DNA from: Segatella copri | GTDB lineage: Bacteria; Bacteroidota; Bacteroidia; Bacteroidales; Bacteroidaceae | Direction: 5' to 3' | Assembly: GCF_015074785.1 (NCBI RefSeq) | Contig: NZ_CP042464.1 | Span: forward strand, 2,977,001-3,041,000 | DNA length: 64,000 bases | Shown here: piece by piece, positions 16,648 through 25,554 of the stretch | Layout of the letters: every line of letters begins with the position of its first letter | Position numbering within the stretch: the first letter of the stretch is position 1 | Program-made: the position numbers and the translations under genes | The notes under the pieces: model-generated | Database searches by the model: none | What the model was told of the DNA's origin: nothing | Seen by the model: the letters and a program-made list of their open reading frames with translations, nothing else

Positions 16648-17952
16648 TAAAATTTGAGATAATGGCTAAGCAGCTTTACGTTGCCAGCCAAAGAGTTCTT
16701 TGATAGTATGACTAATTAACTTTCGGTTCGGTATTCTCCGACACTTGTTGAAAATTAATTTAGCGATGTATGTGCTTGCCATAATCTCCTTGAAAGAAGC
16801 CATGGAATACGGCAATTCATTTTCCTTCATCATCACTTTCGCAACATTCTGTGATGCGAATGATGCATTATAGGAAAAGTCCAACTGGTTCTTGTGTCTT
16901 GCTTGGCAATGCGTAAGACCAGTATATTGCTTTGCATCGCGAAAACAAAACTCTATTTGGAATCTTGAGCGGTATGTGCGCAACACTTCCTCACCCGACA
17001 TGGATGTCTTTGTTGAGAAGAAAAGCTTGTGTTTTCCGTTCGGCATAACCCAAATGACAAGGCGCACTTTCTGCTTCAATGCCTTTGAATAGGCTATGAG
17101 TGTGTAGGCTGTGCCTTCAAGTCCTTCAATATGCAACTCTGCCATACGTGTGAGGTCAAGTTTCTTGTAGTTGATTTTTCCGTCAAGTGTCTTGGGACGT
17201 CCAGGCTTATTGGAACGAGGTCCCGTATACACATAATATAGGCTCGCAGTATCCCTGAAGCGGCTGACAAGATGGAAACCGCACTCTTTGATTCCGTCCA
17301 CAAACGGACGGATAGAGAAGAAAGCGTCAGCGACAACAATATCGGTGACCTTCAACAAATCCTTCTTATAACGCTTGATGACCGCTATGTAATGTTGCAC
17401 GAGAGTCATGTTACGCATTTTCAATTCTCCAGTAGATGGAGTCTGATGGGCGCGCAGCATCATGCAACTGTTGGCATGGACATCGACAAGTGCAAGCCCC
17501 ATGATTTCAAGCCCATGCTTCATGGAACTTGCACAACCGGACCAGAAAGTACCGATATGCGGAGTCTTCTTACCCGACTTGCTGATGTAGCTCGGATCGA
17601 TGGCTATAGCCAATAGACCATCCATATTCAAGTAACGTCGGCATAGGGCAAGGTTGAACTTCACCCAGTCTATGCATTTAGCACGACCACGGTTGAAGTT
17701 CGTTCTGTAGGTCTGCTCACAATGGGTGCCGTAACGCTCCATTTGAGTGAAATTTATCTTTCTTTGTATCGTCATGTACAATAAAAGTATTTCCAAGAGT
17801 AGACTCTCGAAAGTTTTGCTTAACTTTGCAGATGAACTTTTGATAGCATCTCTGCATATTTCCGTATATTGGTTGAGTGGTTCTGATGTCATATAACTTT
17901 GAGCTTAGAGAACTATAAAGTTACTGATAATCAGCCACTTAACCAAATTTTA
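16648..17952 (-). mobile_element. IS4-family insertion sequence
   Basis: About 1.3 kb bounded by imperfect 20-bp terminal inverted repeats: TAAAATTTGAGATAATGGCT at 16648-16667 and the complement of TAAAATTTGGTTAAGTGGCT at 17933-17952 (15 of 20 match). It holds one transposase gene. I could not find an exact target-site duplication. It lies between the DsbD-like gene and susC. Confidence 0.7.
16666..17892 (-). CDS. IS4-family DDE transposase
   Basis: A 408-aa protein with DDE catalytic residues in AIDPSYIS, VVADAFFS, and the IS4 signature Y-x2-R-x3-E-x6-K (YRSRFQIEFCFRDAK). The protein looks full length and uninterrupted, so the element may be active. Its start region reads MTSEPLNQYTEIC. The stop codon lies inside the left terminal repeat, as is common in compact IS elements. 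Confidence 0.9.
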   Translation of the reverse strand: MTSEPLNQYTEICRDAIKSSSAKLSKTFESLLLEILLLYMTIQRKINFTQMERYGTHCEQTYRTNFNRGRAKCIDWVKFNLALCRRYLNMDGLLAIAIDPSYISKSGKKTPHIGTFWSGCASSMKHGLEIMGLALVDVHANSCMMLRAHQTPSTGELKMRNMTLVQHYIAVIKRYKKDLLKVTDIVVADAFFSIRPFVDGIKECGFHLVSRFRDTASLYYVYTGPRSNKPGRPKTLDGKINYKKLDLTRMAELHIEGLEGTAYTLIAYSKALKQKVRLVIWVMPNGKHKLFFSTKTSMSGEEVLRTYRSRFQIEFCFRDAKQYTGLTHCQARHKNQLDFSYNASFASQNVAKVMMKENELPYSMASFKEIMASTYIAKLIFNKCRRIPNRKLISHTIKELFGWQRKAA

Positions 17953-18039
17953 TTAGTTGTATTACGTTAATTAACTCTCTCATTTTCAATCGATTACATA
18001 AGAATTAACAGAGTATTGTATAAAATTAAACCAATATTT

Positions 18040-19974
18040 TTATAATTCTATCGTGATAGTCTTGCTCTTTGGCATCAGACAAACATGGCTATCGCAAGCC
18101 TGATAGTTGACTATAAAGGTAATCTTACCCGATTTGCCTTCTATCTTCTGACGGAAAATCTGCTCACCTTCAAGGATGATAGATTTAGAGCCTGCCATAG
18201 GTCTGCCAACAGGTTTCTGAAGTTCGCCTACCAGTTTGACATCGCCTTCTGCCTTGAGGTCATAAGTCGTCTGGATATAAGGGTCCTGATCGCTTACCTT
18301 TGCATAGATGTGATAGCCTGGATATATCTTCATGCGGATGATGAGTTCCTTGTCTTTGCCCACAGCGCTGACAGCGGATGATAGGGCAACAGGCTCTTCT
18401 TTGGTTGCTTTCTCTTGGATAGGAGCGATGTTGCTTTCATTGAATTCGTAGAATTTGAGAACGCTGTAGTCATTGCCTGGAGTCTTCGGATCGAGATCAT
18501 TGACCAGCCACAGCCAGCCTCCGCTCTCAGTAAAGAAGAGTTTGCTCTGATATTTATTATACCACTCTCGCCATTGCTTGGCATTGTCGTAACGGAGCAA
18601 CGTATAGCGATAGAGGATGCGCTTTGCCTTCTCTATGTCTTTGCCTTTTTCCCACATGGAGATAGCTTTGTCAAGGATACGCTTGTCGTTATTGGCGATG
18701 CCGATGCTCTTGGCATCTTCGTCAAGAATTTCTCCATATTCATTGAGCTTGCAATAGAAATATGGGCGATTTTCGGTATAATAGCTTGAATATTTGTCAA
18801 CATCGGTGCCAAACATTTCATACAGTTCTCCTGCCCTTTCCTTTACATAGTCAATATAGGATGAAATGGGTTGAGGATTTTCTGCCATTTTCATATACAT
18901 CTTGTCTGTTTCGCTCATCTTGCCGCCAGCAGCAACCACCTTTTGAAGTGAATCCGCCAGATGCTTAATCTGATTGTTGAAATCTTCAATCGAGTTTTTG
19001 TAAGCTTCGTAGTTTTCTTTGCTTACGGTATATTTGTGCTCATCAATTGTAGTGCGGGTAGAAATTCCCTCATTGAGTTTGCGGGCAATGATATGATGAC
19101 CTTTAAACTTGTTGATATAAATAACTGCATTGAGGAAAACCGGCTTAGCTTCTTCTGTCATATCTGCAGGAGACGCAGAGAAACCCCAATGCAAGAAGTT
19201 GGCATGGCGACCGATGGCGATGGCTCCATAGCTCTTGGCACTTTCGCCACCCGACATGATTTCTGTATCAGGAGAATCCAGATAGCCCCACTGGCGAGTA
19301 ACCAAACCTGCCTTATAACCCTTGGTGTTGCTATAGTCTTTATTCTGTACTTTCCACATCGGAATCATATCTGGAAGCTTCTCCTGGCACATTTCTGCAT
19401 ATTCCTTTGCGCCTGCAGGAGTTGGGCGATTTGTGGTGGTTATCTTCACCTTATAAGGACCTTTGAAGATGGCACTCTTGGTATTCATGTTGTAAGCATG
19501 ACCAAGAAGGCAGAGACAATACCAGTCGTTTTTCACACCGATATAGCGACCTGTTGTCTCGCTTTCGTCTGCGATGGTGATGACAGGGCGGTCAAAGTTC
19601 TCTGGGAAATACTTGGCTGGTATCAGCTTGCTGAATCTGTCATTTTCAATGATTGTGCGACGTGGCTCAATAGGAGTTGGGTCGCCATCAATGATGGTTA
19701 CATCATAGTCGTATGACATCCTGTAGTTGTAGTCTTTTCCTTGTACCGTTTTCACTGTAGTGAAATATGTTTCAAGAAAGACTTTCCAGGCGGCAGTTCT
19801 TGTCTCAATACTCTTGGCATGAGCTTCCTTGTCATAGTCTGCTACTCCTAAAGTCTCTATGTCGGAATGACCTCCTACATAGAGTATTTTCAGATTCGTC
19901 TTTTTGGCTGTGGCAGCCATTGTTGCGATGCACGCTAACAAGGCTATTGCCATCATTGATAAAAATCTTTTCAT
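18040..19974 (-). CDS. Secreted protein with DsbD N-terminal-like (alpha) domain
   Basis: A 644-aa protein with a signal peptide ending near residue 21 (LLACIATMAATA). Residues about 28-290 (ILYVGGHSDIETLG start) form a domain I cannot name; it has some look of a class-I amidotransferase/ThuA-like fold. The middle is helical. Residues about 535-644 resemble the periplasmic alpha domain of DsbD, with IKIYPGYHIYAK-like strands and YQACDSHVCLMPKSK matching the DsbD motif of two cysteines before the last strands. It likely handles thiol redox exchange. It lies 13 nt after fecR, so the two are in one operon, originally followed by susCD. Confidence 0.6.
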   Translation of the reverse strand: MKRFLSMMAIALLACIATMAATAKKTNLKILYVGGHSDIETLGVADYDKEAHAKSIETRTAAWKVFLETYFTTVKTVQGKDYNYRMSYDYDVTIIDGDPTPIEPRRTIIENDRFSKLIPAKYFPENFDRPVITIADESETTGRYIGVKNDWYCLCLLGHAYNMNTKSAIFKGPYKVKITTTNRPTPAGAKEYAEMCQEKLPDMIPMWKVQNKDYSNTKGYKAGLVTRQWGYLDSPDTEIMSGGESAKSYGAIAIGRHANFLHWGFSASPADMTEEAKPVFLNAVIYINKFKGHHIIARKLNEGISTRTTIDEHKYTVSKENYEAYKNSIEDFNNQIKHLADSLQKVVAAGGKMSETDKMYMKMAENPQPISSYIDYVKERAGELYEMFGTDVDKYSSYYTENRPYFYCKLNEYGEILDEDAKSIGIANNDKRILDKAISMWEKGKDIEKAKRILYRYTLLRYDNAKQWREWYNKYQSKLFFTESGGWLWLVNDLDPKTPGNDYSVLKFYEFNESNIAPIQEKATKEEPVALSSAVSAVGKDKELIIRMKIYPGYHIYAKVSDQDPYIQTTYDLKAEGDVKLVGELQKPVGRPMAGSKSIILEGEQIFRQKIEGKSGKITFIVNYQACDSHVCLMPKSKTITIEL

Positions 19975-19987
19975 GTTGTATATAATA

Positions 19988-21184
19988 TTAATGTTTATAT
20001 TCTCTGATGTTGATGATGCCTTCCTTGGCAGTTATCTTCAATCTTGTGATATTCTCTATAGCATTGAGAGTCTGTCCCATCGGTTCGTATTTGTCAATGC
20101 TTCCTGTGAATCGCAGTTCTTTCATGTCTTCGGATGAGAACTCCACCTTCATGTTGTACCAATGGGAGATAACTTCCATCAGATCTTGCAGCGTGCAGCC
20201 GTCGAACAAGAAGTTGCCCGTGTTCCAAGAGGTGTAAAGATTAACATCCACTTGCTGGATGTCTGGTGTTCTGCCTGCTTTCAGGGTTGCCATATCGCCT
20301 GGTTTCAACAGGTATTCTTTACCGTACTTGCTGCTCACACCAACTTTACCTTTCACCAGAACAACGCTGGTTACACCTTTTTCCTTCATCGTGTTGACAT
20401 TAAACTCGGTACCATAGTCGTGTACATCTCCGTTGGCAGTCTCTACTATGAAAGGTCGTTTCTTCGAGTCGTTGGCCACGATGAAATAGGCTTCTCCCTT
20501 GAGCTTTACCTTACGCTCGCTGCCTACGAAGTGATTAGGATAGATGAGGGTGGTATTGTAGTTGAGATGCACGTAGGTTCCGTCGTCCAGTACCATCCAG
20601 AATTCCTTGTCTTTCTTTGTTATCAGGGAGCTTTCTGTTATTTCGTCGCTTCCAAAGAAACTGCTTCCATCCTTACTGTCAGCTACTTTTTCTGTTTGTG
20701 CCAATGCACTCTGTGCATCTTTCACCTTGATGGTTTTGCCGTTGATGGTAAGTGTAGCTCCATTCATGTCATTCTGCTGAACCCGTTCTATGGCTTGATG
20801 CAGTTCTGCGGTGATGACGGCTGGTGGGGTGGAACCTTGATGTCCGAAATACATCCATGTACCCATTAATATGAGGGCGATAGCTGCTGCAGCGGCTATG
20901 CGTCGCAACCAGATGATGGTAGCAGTTTTGTCATCATTTCTATCTTCCTGTTCCTCTGCATGTTGGAGAGATGCTTTGAATGTAGCTTTTGCTTTCTCGG
21001 CATCAATGCTCTTGTAGAGATGGTAGCGTTGGAGAAAATCATCTTCATTCATGAGATGCTCTATCTTGTCTTTTAGCGACGCATCTTGCTCTACTCTTGA
21101 TAAGAGCTCCTTGCCTTCTTCCTCTGAGATTTCGCCAGTCAGTAATTTACTGACGAGTGTATTGATATCAATATTCTTATTCAT
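19988..21184 (-). CDS. FecR family anti-sigma factor
   Basis: A 398-aa inner-membrane protein. The cytoplasmic N-terminus (1-90) begins MNKNIDINTLVSKLLTGEIS. One membrane helix lies near 96-113 (IAAAAAIALILMGTWMYF). The periplasmic FecR domain follows (VHLNYNTTLIYPNHF, VKLKGEAYFIVAND, TEFNVN), and then the DUF4974-like C-terminal domain (LFDGCTLQDLMEVISHWYNM). It should hold the divergent ECF sigma inactive until the SusC STN domain signals. The ATG at 21184 is preferred because the longer frame overlaps the sigma promoter region. Confidence 0.9.
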   Translation of the reverse strand: MNKNIDINTLVSKLLTGEISEEEGKELLSRVEQDASLKDKIEHLMNEDDFLQRYHLYKSIDAEKAKATFKASLQHAEEQEDRNDDKTATIIWLRRIAAAAAIALILMGTWMYFGHQGSTPPAVITAELHQAIERVQQNDMNGATLTINGKTIKVKDAQSALAQTEKVADSKDGSSFFGSDEITESSLITKKDKEFWMVLDDGTYVHLNYNTTLIYPNHFVGSERKVKLKGEAYFIVANDSKKRPFIVETANGDVHDYGTEFNVNTMKEKGVTSVVLVKGKVGVSSKYGKEYLLKPGDMATLKAGRTPDIQQVDVNLYTSWNTGNFLFDGCTLQDLMEVISHWYNMKVEFSSEDMKELRFTGSIDKYEPMGQTLNAIENITRLKITAKEGIINIREYKH

Positions 21185-21319
21185 ATTTTCTAATACTTTT
21201 GTGATAGAATTATTCTCTGTATTTACTATTATAACACACTCGGGTGCGTTTGTGGTTACAAAAATCAAGAAAAAAGTGAAAAAAAGTTGCATTTTTAAAT
21301 TTTACTGCATAAAAATGCG

Positions 21320-21327
21320 TATCTTTG
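21320..21327 (+). promoter_or_regulatory. -7 element directly before the ECF sigma start
   Basis: TATCTTTG lies 5 nt before the ATG at 21333. The predicted transcription start falls on or next to the start codon, suggesting a leaderless mRNA. No clear -33 TTTG is present. Confidence 0.45.
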
Positions 21328-21332
21328 CACTC

Positions 21333-21917
21333 ATGAGTGAGAAAAGTGATATTGAAATTGCAATAATTTGCCAATGGGATAATCAGGCCATCGAGTTGTT
21401 GTACGATAAATATTATCGTGCCTTGGTGAGTTATGGTTGTCAGTTTGTGGAAATGACCATTGCAGAAGATATCGTGCAGGATCTTTTCTCTGTTCTATGG
21501 GAACGTCGCCCTTTTTTCAACAGTATTTCCAAGTTTTCCGCCTATTTATATAATACGGTGCATAACTCTGCTCTCAATCACTTGCGCCATCAAACGGTAC
21601 ACAACAACTATCGGCAGAGTATAGTTGATAATCTGCAGGAGTTTATGCTGATGGATGATACCTTGGATATTTTTAATAAGGAAGAAATCTATCGTCAACT
21701 CTTTGCTGCGATAGATGAGTTGCCTCCTCGCCAAAAGGAAGTCTTTCTTCTTTGTATGGAGGGGAAGAAAAACAGGGAGATTGCAGAGCAACTGGACATC
21801 TCCGCTGAGACGGTGAAGGTACAGAAGCGTCGTGCGATAGCTCGATTAAGGGATAAACTTTCTCCTATGTTAATTGAAATTATTCTTGTTCTGATAAGAA
21901 AAAGTTTTGATGCCTAA
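21333..21917 (+). CDS. ECF RNA polymerase sigma factor (FecI-like)
   Basis: A 194-aa sigma-70 family protein with region 2 (LLYDKYYRALVSYGCQF, then AEDIVQDLFSVLWER) and region 4 (IDELPPRQKEVFLLCMEGK and the helix-turn-helix NREIAEQLDISAETVKVQK). It is divergent from fecR and 148 bp away from it. This is the usual sigma/FecR/SusC layout of Bacteroidota. The ATG at 21333 (MSEKSDIE) gives the standard length; MRIF at 21315 is possible but would lie within the promoter element. Confidence 0.9.
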   Translation: MSEKSDIEIAIICQWDNQAIELLYDKYYRALVSYGCQFVEMTIAEDIVQDLFSVLWERRPFFNSISKFSAYLYNTVHNSALNHLRHQTVHNNYRQSIVDNLQEFMLMDDTLDIFNKEEIYRQLFAAIDELPPRQKEVFLLCMEGKKNREIAEQLDISAETVKVQKRRAIARLRDKLSPMLIEIILVLIRKSFDA

Positions 21918-22014
21918 TTACTTCTCCGTTCAGCGTCTTTATGCGGAACTTTCTTCTGGGAGTATAGTTTATTCATATAGAATTAAAGTGTTTTCTATAT
22001 GCTTATAACAAATA

Positions 22015-22049
22015 ATAAGCGGCATTCCTTGGATATGAATGCCGCTTAT
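22015..22049. terminator. Bidirectional terminator between sigma and CoA-transferase genes
   Basis: The 13-bp arms ATAAGCGGCATTC (22015-22027) and GAATGCCGCTTAT (22037-22049) are perfect, placed between two converging genes. Confidence 0.7.
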
Positions 22050-22124
22050 CATATAATTCAATATTTTTCTGAGTCATCTATGAAAGATTTGTCTTCTCGG
22101 TTTTCACAATCTTTCGGTCTTCTC

Positions 22125-23630
22125 TTATTTCAGATATTCTCCGAAATCTGTCAATCTCATATCTCCCTTCTTCAGGAAGGTATCGTGCATGGCGAGGGCA
22201 GCACGCATGCTCTGTGGCTCGTGGCCCTTCTCGGCAAACTTCAGATACTCACGAAGCATAGGGCGGTAATCCGGATGGGCACAGTTCTCGATAATCTCCT
22301 TGGCACGGCGCAATGGGCCCTTGCCACGAAGATCGGCTACTCCCTGCTCGGTAACAATCACATCCACATCATGCTCGGTGCTGTCCACGTGACTGCACAT
22401 CGGAACAATGGCTGAGATGCAACCGTTCTTGGTGGTACTCTGCGTGGTGAAGATAGAGATGTAACCATTGCGCTCGTAATCGCAGGAACCGCCGATACCA
22501 TTCATCAGCTTGCTGCCACAGATATGGCTGGAGTTCTCATTGCCGTAGATATCGCACTCGATGGCGGTATTCATGGCGATGACACCCAGACGGCGGATGA
22601 CCTCAGGAGAGTTTGAAATCTCGCTCTGGCGGATGGTGAGATGCTTCTTGAAGTAATCAATATCATCATACACCTCTTTCAATGTATCGTTTGTTACGGT
22701 GAGCGAAGAGCAGGAAGCATCCTTGATTCTTCCCTCGCGCATGTATTTTACCACGGCATCCTGAACCACCTCGGTATAAACGCTGAATACCGGCACGTTA
22801 GGGTTCTGTCCTAATGCCTCAAGAACGGCATTGGAAGTTACGCCCACTCCGCTCTGCAAAGGCAGGAACTGAGGAGGAATATGTCCCTTCTTCAGGTCGC
22901 TGACCAGGAAATCGGCAACGTTGTGGCCCATCTGTTCGGTCACAGGGTCGAGAGGCTTGAAAGCACGTGCCTCCTCCGGAATGTTGCATTCTACCACACC
23001 CACAATCTTATGTGCATCAATCTCCACATACTCCTTACCTATTCTATCGCCCACATTCAAGATTGGGATAGGTGTGCGGAACGGGCATTCTGCTATCTCA
23101 TATACATCGTGCAGATAGCGGGAAGCAGGACTGTGGAAGGTATTCTTCTCGATGAGCACCTTCTTGGCAAGGCGGACGATGGTAGGAACAATGCCGCCGG
23201 CAGAGGTTAGGAATGCCTTGCAGGTGGTTTCGCCTTCTTCCAAATCAGAAACTTCGATGATGGCAAGGTCTATTTCTCCATAGAAACCACGGCGCAGGCG
23301 CTCAGCCATGTGACCGAGGTGCATATCCTCATAATCAATCTCGCCCAGGTTGGTATGAGTTCTAAAGTCCTTGTTGGTAGAAAATGGCGCACGGAACTTG
23401 ATGGCATGGGCTGCTGCCATGTCACCTTCGATACTCTGCGAGGTAGAAGCACCCGTGAGGATGCCCACCTGGAAAGGTCTGCCCGCCTCGTGCTCAGCCA
23501 CGGCTCTCTTGGAGAGTTCGCGGAAGGTTGCCTTAGGCACGCCGTTTGGTGTGAAACCACTCAATCCGATTGTATCTTGATCGTTAATCATCGCTGCCGC
23601 TTCGGCAGCACTCAATCTTGTATATGCCAT
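22125..23630 (-). CDS. Succinate/acetyl-CoA:acetate CoA-transferase
   Basis: A 501-aa class-I CoA-transferase of the acetyl-CoA hydrolase/AarC type. The expected catalytic glutamate is Glu287 in VYTEVVQDA. Other family blocks are GLSGFTPNGVPKA near the N-terminus, LQSGVGVTSNAVLEALG, and the CoA-binding segment GNENSSHICGSKLMNGIGG. In succinate-producing Bacteroidota such enzymes move CoA between succinate, acetate and propionate. The gene has its own promoter. Confidence 0.88.
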   Translation of the reverse strand: MAYTRLSAAEAAAMINDQDTIGLSGFTPNGVPKATFRELSKRAVAEHEAGRPFQVGILTGASTSQSIEGDMAAAHAIKFRAPFSTNKDFRTHTNLGEIDYEDMHLGHMAERLRRGFYGEIDLAIIEVSDLEEGETTCKAFLTSAGGIVPTIVRLAKKVLIEKNTFHSPASRYLHDVYEIAECPFRTPIPILNVGDRIGKEYVEIDAHKIVGVVECNIPEEARAFKPLDPVTEQMGHNVADFLVSDLKKGHIPPQFLPLQSGVGVTSNAVLEALGQNPNVPVFSVYTEVVQDAVVKYMREGRIKDASCSSLTVTNDTLKEVYDDIDYFKKHLTIRQSEISNSPEVIRRLGVIAMNTAIECDIYGNENSSHICGSKLMNGIGGSCDYERNGYISIFTTQSTTKNGCISAIVPMCSHVDSTEHDVDVIVTEQGVADLRGKGPLRRAKEIIENCAHPDYRPMLREYLKFAEKGHEPQSMRAALAMHDTFLKKGDMRLTDFGEYLK

Positions 23631-23702
23631 TTTCTTCTAACTTAATACTCATTAGCGGAACTTATAGCCGCCTTCTTGATAATTGATAACTGTTTGCGGC
23701 TG

Positions 23703-23710
23703 CAAAGTTA
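23703..23710 (-). promoter_or_regulatory. -7 element of the CoA-transferase gene
   Basis: TAACTTTG on the minus strand, about 73 nt before the start codon. No -33 match was found. Bases 23711-23880 show nothing further. Confidence 0.5.
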
Positions 23711-23895
23711 CACATTATTTTCGATATACGTTAATAATTTGATAATTTTATGCATATATTAGGCAAAAAACTTACAAATGGTGAATAGATATACAGAAAC
23801 TGCTTACTTTATGCAAAAAGATAGCCGAATCAAAAAGCCTGATTGTACTTTCTCAAATTCCTTTTTCTGTCATTCCATGCCCAATCTGTGCGCTT

Positions 23896-23983
23896 AAAGT
23901 GGCTCTAAATATGTTAAAATTACCACTTAGAGCCACTTTCTTACCAATTCGTTTGGCTTTAAGTGGTATTTTTTGTATATTTG
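23896..23983 (+). promoter_or_regulatory. Palindromic operators and promoter of the second AAA ATPase
   Basis: AAAGTGGCTCTAA (23896-23908) is repeated inverted at 23927-23939. TACCACTTAGAGCC (23921-23934) has an inverted 13/14 copy GGCTTTAAGTGGTA at 23955-23968. The promoter is TTTG (23952-23955), 20 bp, TATATTTG (23976-23983). The last operator copy fills the spacer exactly. The start codon is at 24028. Confidence 0.7.
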
Positions 23984-24027
23984 CAGCCAAAACAAGCAGG
24001 TTGTTTAACCCATTCACTATATAATAT

Positions 24028-25443
24028 ATGACAAAGATAATAGGAAGGAAACGTGAGCTACAACAGCTCGAAGAGGCATACAAAGTAGAGGAATCGCTGT
24101 TTGTTGTCGTATATGGTCGCCGTCGCGTAGGCAAGACTTTTCTTGTAAGAGAGGCCTTTGACGACAAGTTGGCATTTTATGCCACAGGTGTCAACCAGGA
24201 AAACAAGGATGTACAGCTCATGTATTTCTACCATGCGCTTTGCAAATATTCTGATGCACCCCTTGCTCTGCCAAAGACCTGGCTAGAGGCATTCGATGCG
24301 CTCATCAAGATACTGGAAGCATCCAAGGAGCAGAAGAAAGTGGTGTTCCTTGATGAATTATCATGGATGAATGGAGTGGACGGCTCTTTTCTTACCGCCT
24401 TGGAATGGTTTTGGAACAGTTGGGCTTCGGCAAGAACGGATATTTTGCTAGTTTGCTGTAGCTCAGCCACTTCGTGGATTATCAACAAGGTTTTCAACAA
24501 TCATGGTGGATTATATGGTCGAGTGAATCGTCGCATTCATTTGCATCCTTTTACCCTCCGAGAGTGCGAAGAGTTTTATAAGGATAAAAAGATTGCCATG
24601 AACCATTACGACCAAGTGATGAGCTACATGGTGTTTGGCGGTGTGCCTTATTATCTCAGCATGCTGGAATCAACCAAGAGCCTGGCGCAGAACATCGATG
24701 AGTTGTTGTTTCATCCCGATGGTCAACTCCATCGAGAATACGAGAATCTGTATCAAGCCATGTTCCGCAATGCAGACAACCACTTACTGATAGCAAAAGC
24801 CATGGCTGCAAAGAGCAAGGGATTGACTCGCAATGAGATACTGGAAGCCACAGGCTTACCAAATGCGGGGAGTGCGACTAGAGTATTGGATGAACTGGAA
24901 CAAAGCGACTTCATTCGCCGCTATACCTCGTTCGGACAGAAGAAACGCGACGAGATGTATCAACTTACTGATGCATACACCTTATTCTATTTTCATTTCC
25001 TGCAGGATGGCAAGAACAACGACAAGCAGTTTTGGCAGCATCATCTGGGCACACCAAAGATAAACTCATGGGCAGGTTATGCCTTTGAGCAGGTTTGCCT
25101 GGCTCATGTGGAGCAAATCAAGATGGCGATGGGAATCAGTGGCATGGCTGTATCTACTTCGGGATGGTTTAGCAAGGGCAAGGAGCAAAAAGCTCAGATA
25201 GACCTGGTGCTGGATAGAGCTGACCATATCGTAAACCTCTGCGAAATCAAGTTCTCTACCCGGCCTTATACAATAGATAAGCAATATGCCGAAACGCTAC
25301 AAAATCGCCAATGGATCTTTGAACAGGAGACAAAGACTCGCAAGAGTTGCCAGCAGGTTATGCTTACCACTTATGGTTTGGCAAAAAATCAGTATAGCAG
25401 TATCATACAGAGAGAATTGACCATGGAAGATCTGTTCCATTGA
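24028..25443 (+). CDS. AAA ATPase fused to PD-(D/E)XK nuclease-like domain (COG1672/DUF234 type)
   Basis: A 471-aa protein. Walker A is GRRRVGKT (residues 30-37) and Walker B VVFLDE (105-110). A winged-helix segment lies near 265-310 (LTRNEILEATGLPNAGSATR). The C-terminal domain carries the nuclease-like triad Asp392, Glu406 and Lys408 (QIDLVLD and CEIKFS). Such archaeal-type ATPases are common in Bacteroidota, and their biological role is unresolved. It is solitary, with its own operators, between an unrelated CoA-transferase and cysS. Confidence 0.85.
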   Translation: MTKIIGRKRELQQLEEAYKVEESLFVVVYGRRRVGKTFLVREAFDDKLAFYATGVNQENKDVQLMYFYHALCKYSDAPLALPKTWLEAFDALIKILEASKEQKKVVFLDELSWMNGVDGSFLTALEWFWNSWASARTDILLVCCSSATSWIINKVFNNHGGLYGRVNRRIHLHPFTLRECEEFYKDKKIAMNHYDQVMSYMVFGGVPYYLSMLESTKSLAQNIDELLFHPDGQLHREYENLYQAMFRNADNHLLIAKAMAAKSKGLTRNEILEATGLPNAGSATRVLDELEQSDFIRRYTSFGQKKRDEMYQLTDAYTLFYFHFLQDGKNNDKQFWQHHLGTPKINSWAGYAFEQVCLAHVEQIKMAMGISGMAVSTSGWFSKGKEQKAQIDLVLDRADHIVNLCEIKFSTRPYTIDKQYAETLQNRQWIFEQETKTRKSCQQVMLTTYGLAKNQYSSIIQRELTMEDLFH

Positions 25444-25505
25444 TATTTTCGAGGAATTTAATAACATTTTGCGAATGATTTGTCGGATATATCAGAAAAA
25501 TGAGT

Positions 25506-25513
25506 TAACTTTG
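25506..25513 (+). promoter_or_regulatory. -7 element of cysS
   Basis: TAACTTTG, 41 nt before the ATG. A TTTG at 25479-25482 is 23 bp away, slightly long for the -33 element. Confidence 0.5.
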
Positions 25514-25554
25514 CACTCAAAATATAAATAATATAAAAGAAAGGTTCATACAAG

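Noticed and set aside
16640..17965. Target-site duplication of the IS4-family element
   Set aside because: Flanks such as ATAGTTCGTT and ATTAGTTGTA are similar but not identical, so no duplication is claimed.
21051..21332. Long N-terminal extension of the ECF sigma frame
   Set aside because: It overlaps the start of fecR and the sigma promoter. Normal ECF length is reached from the ATG at 21333.
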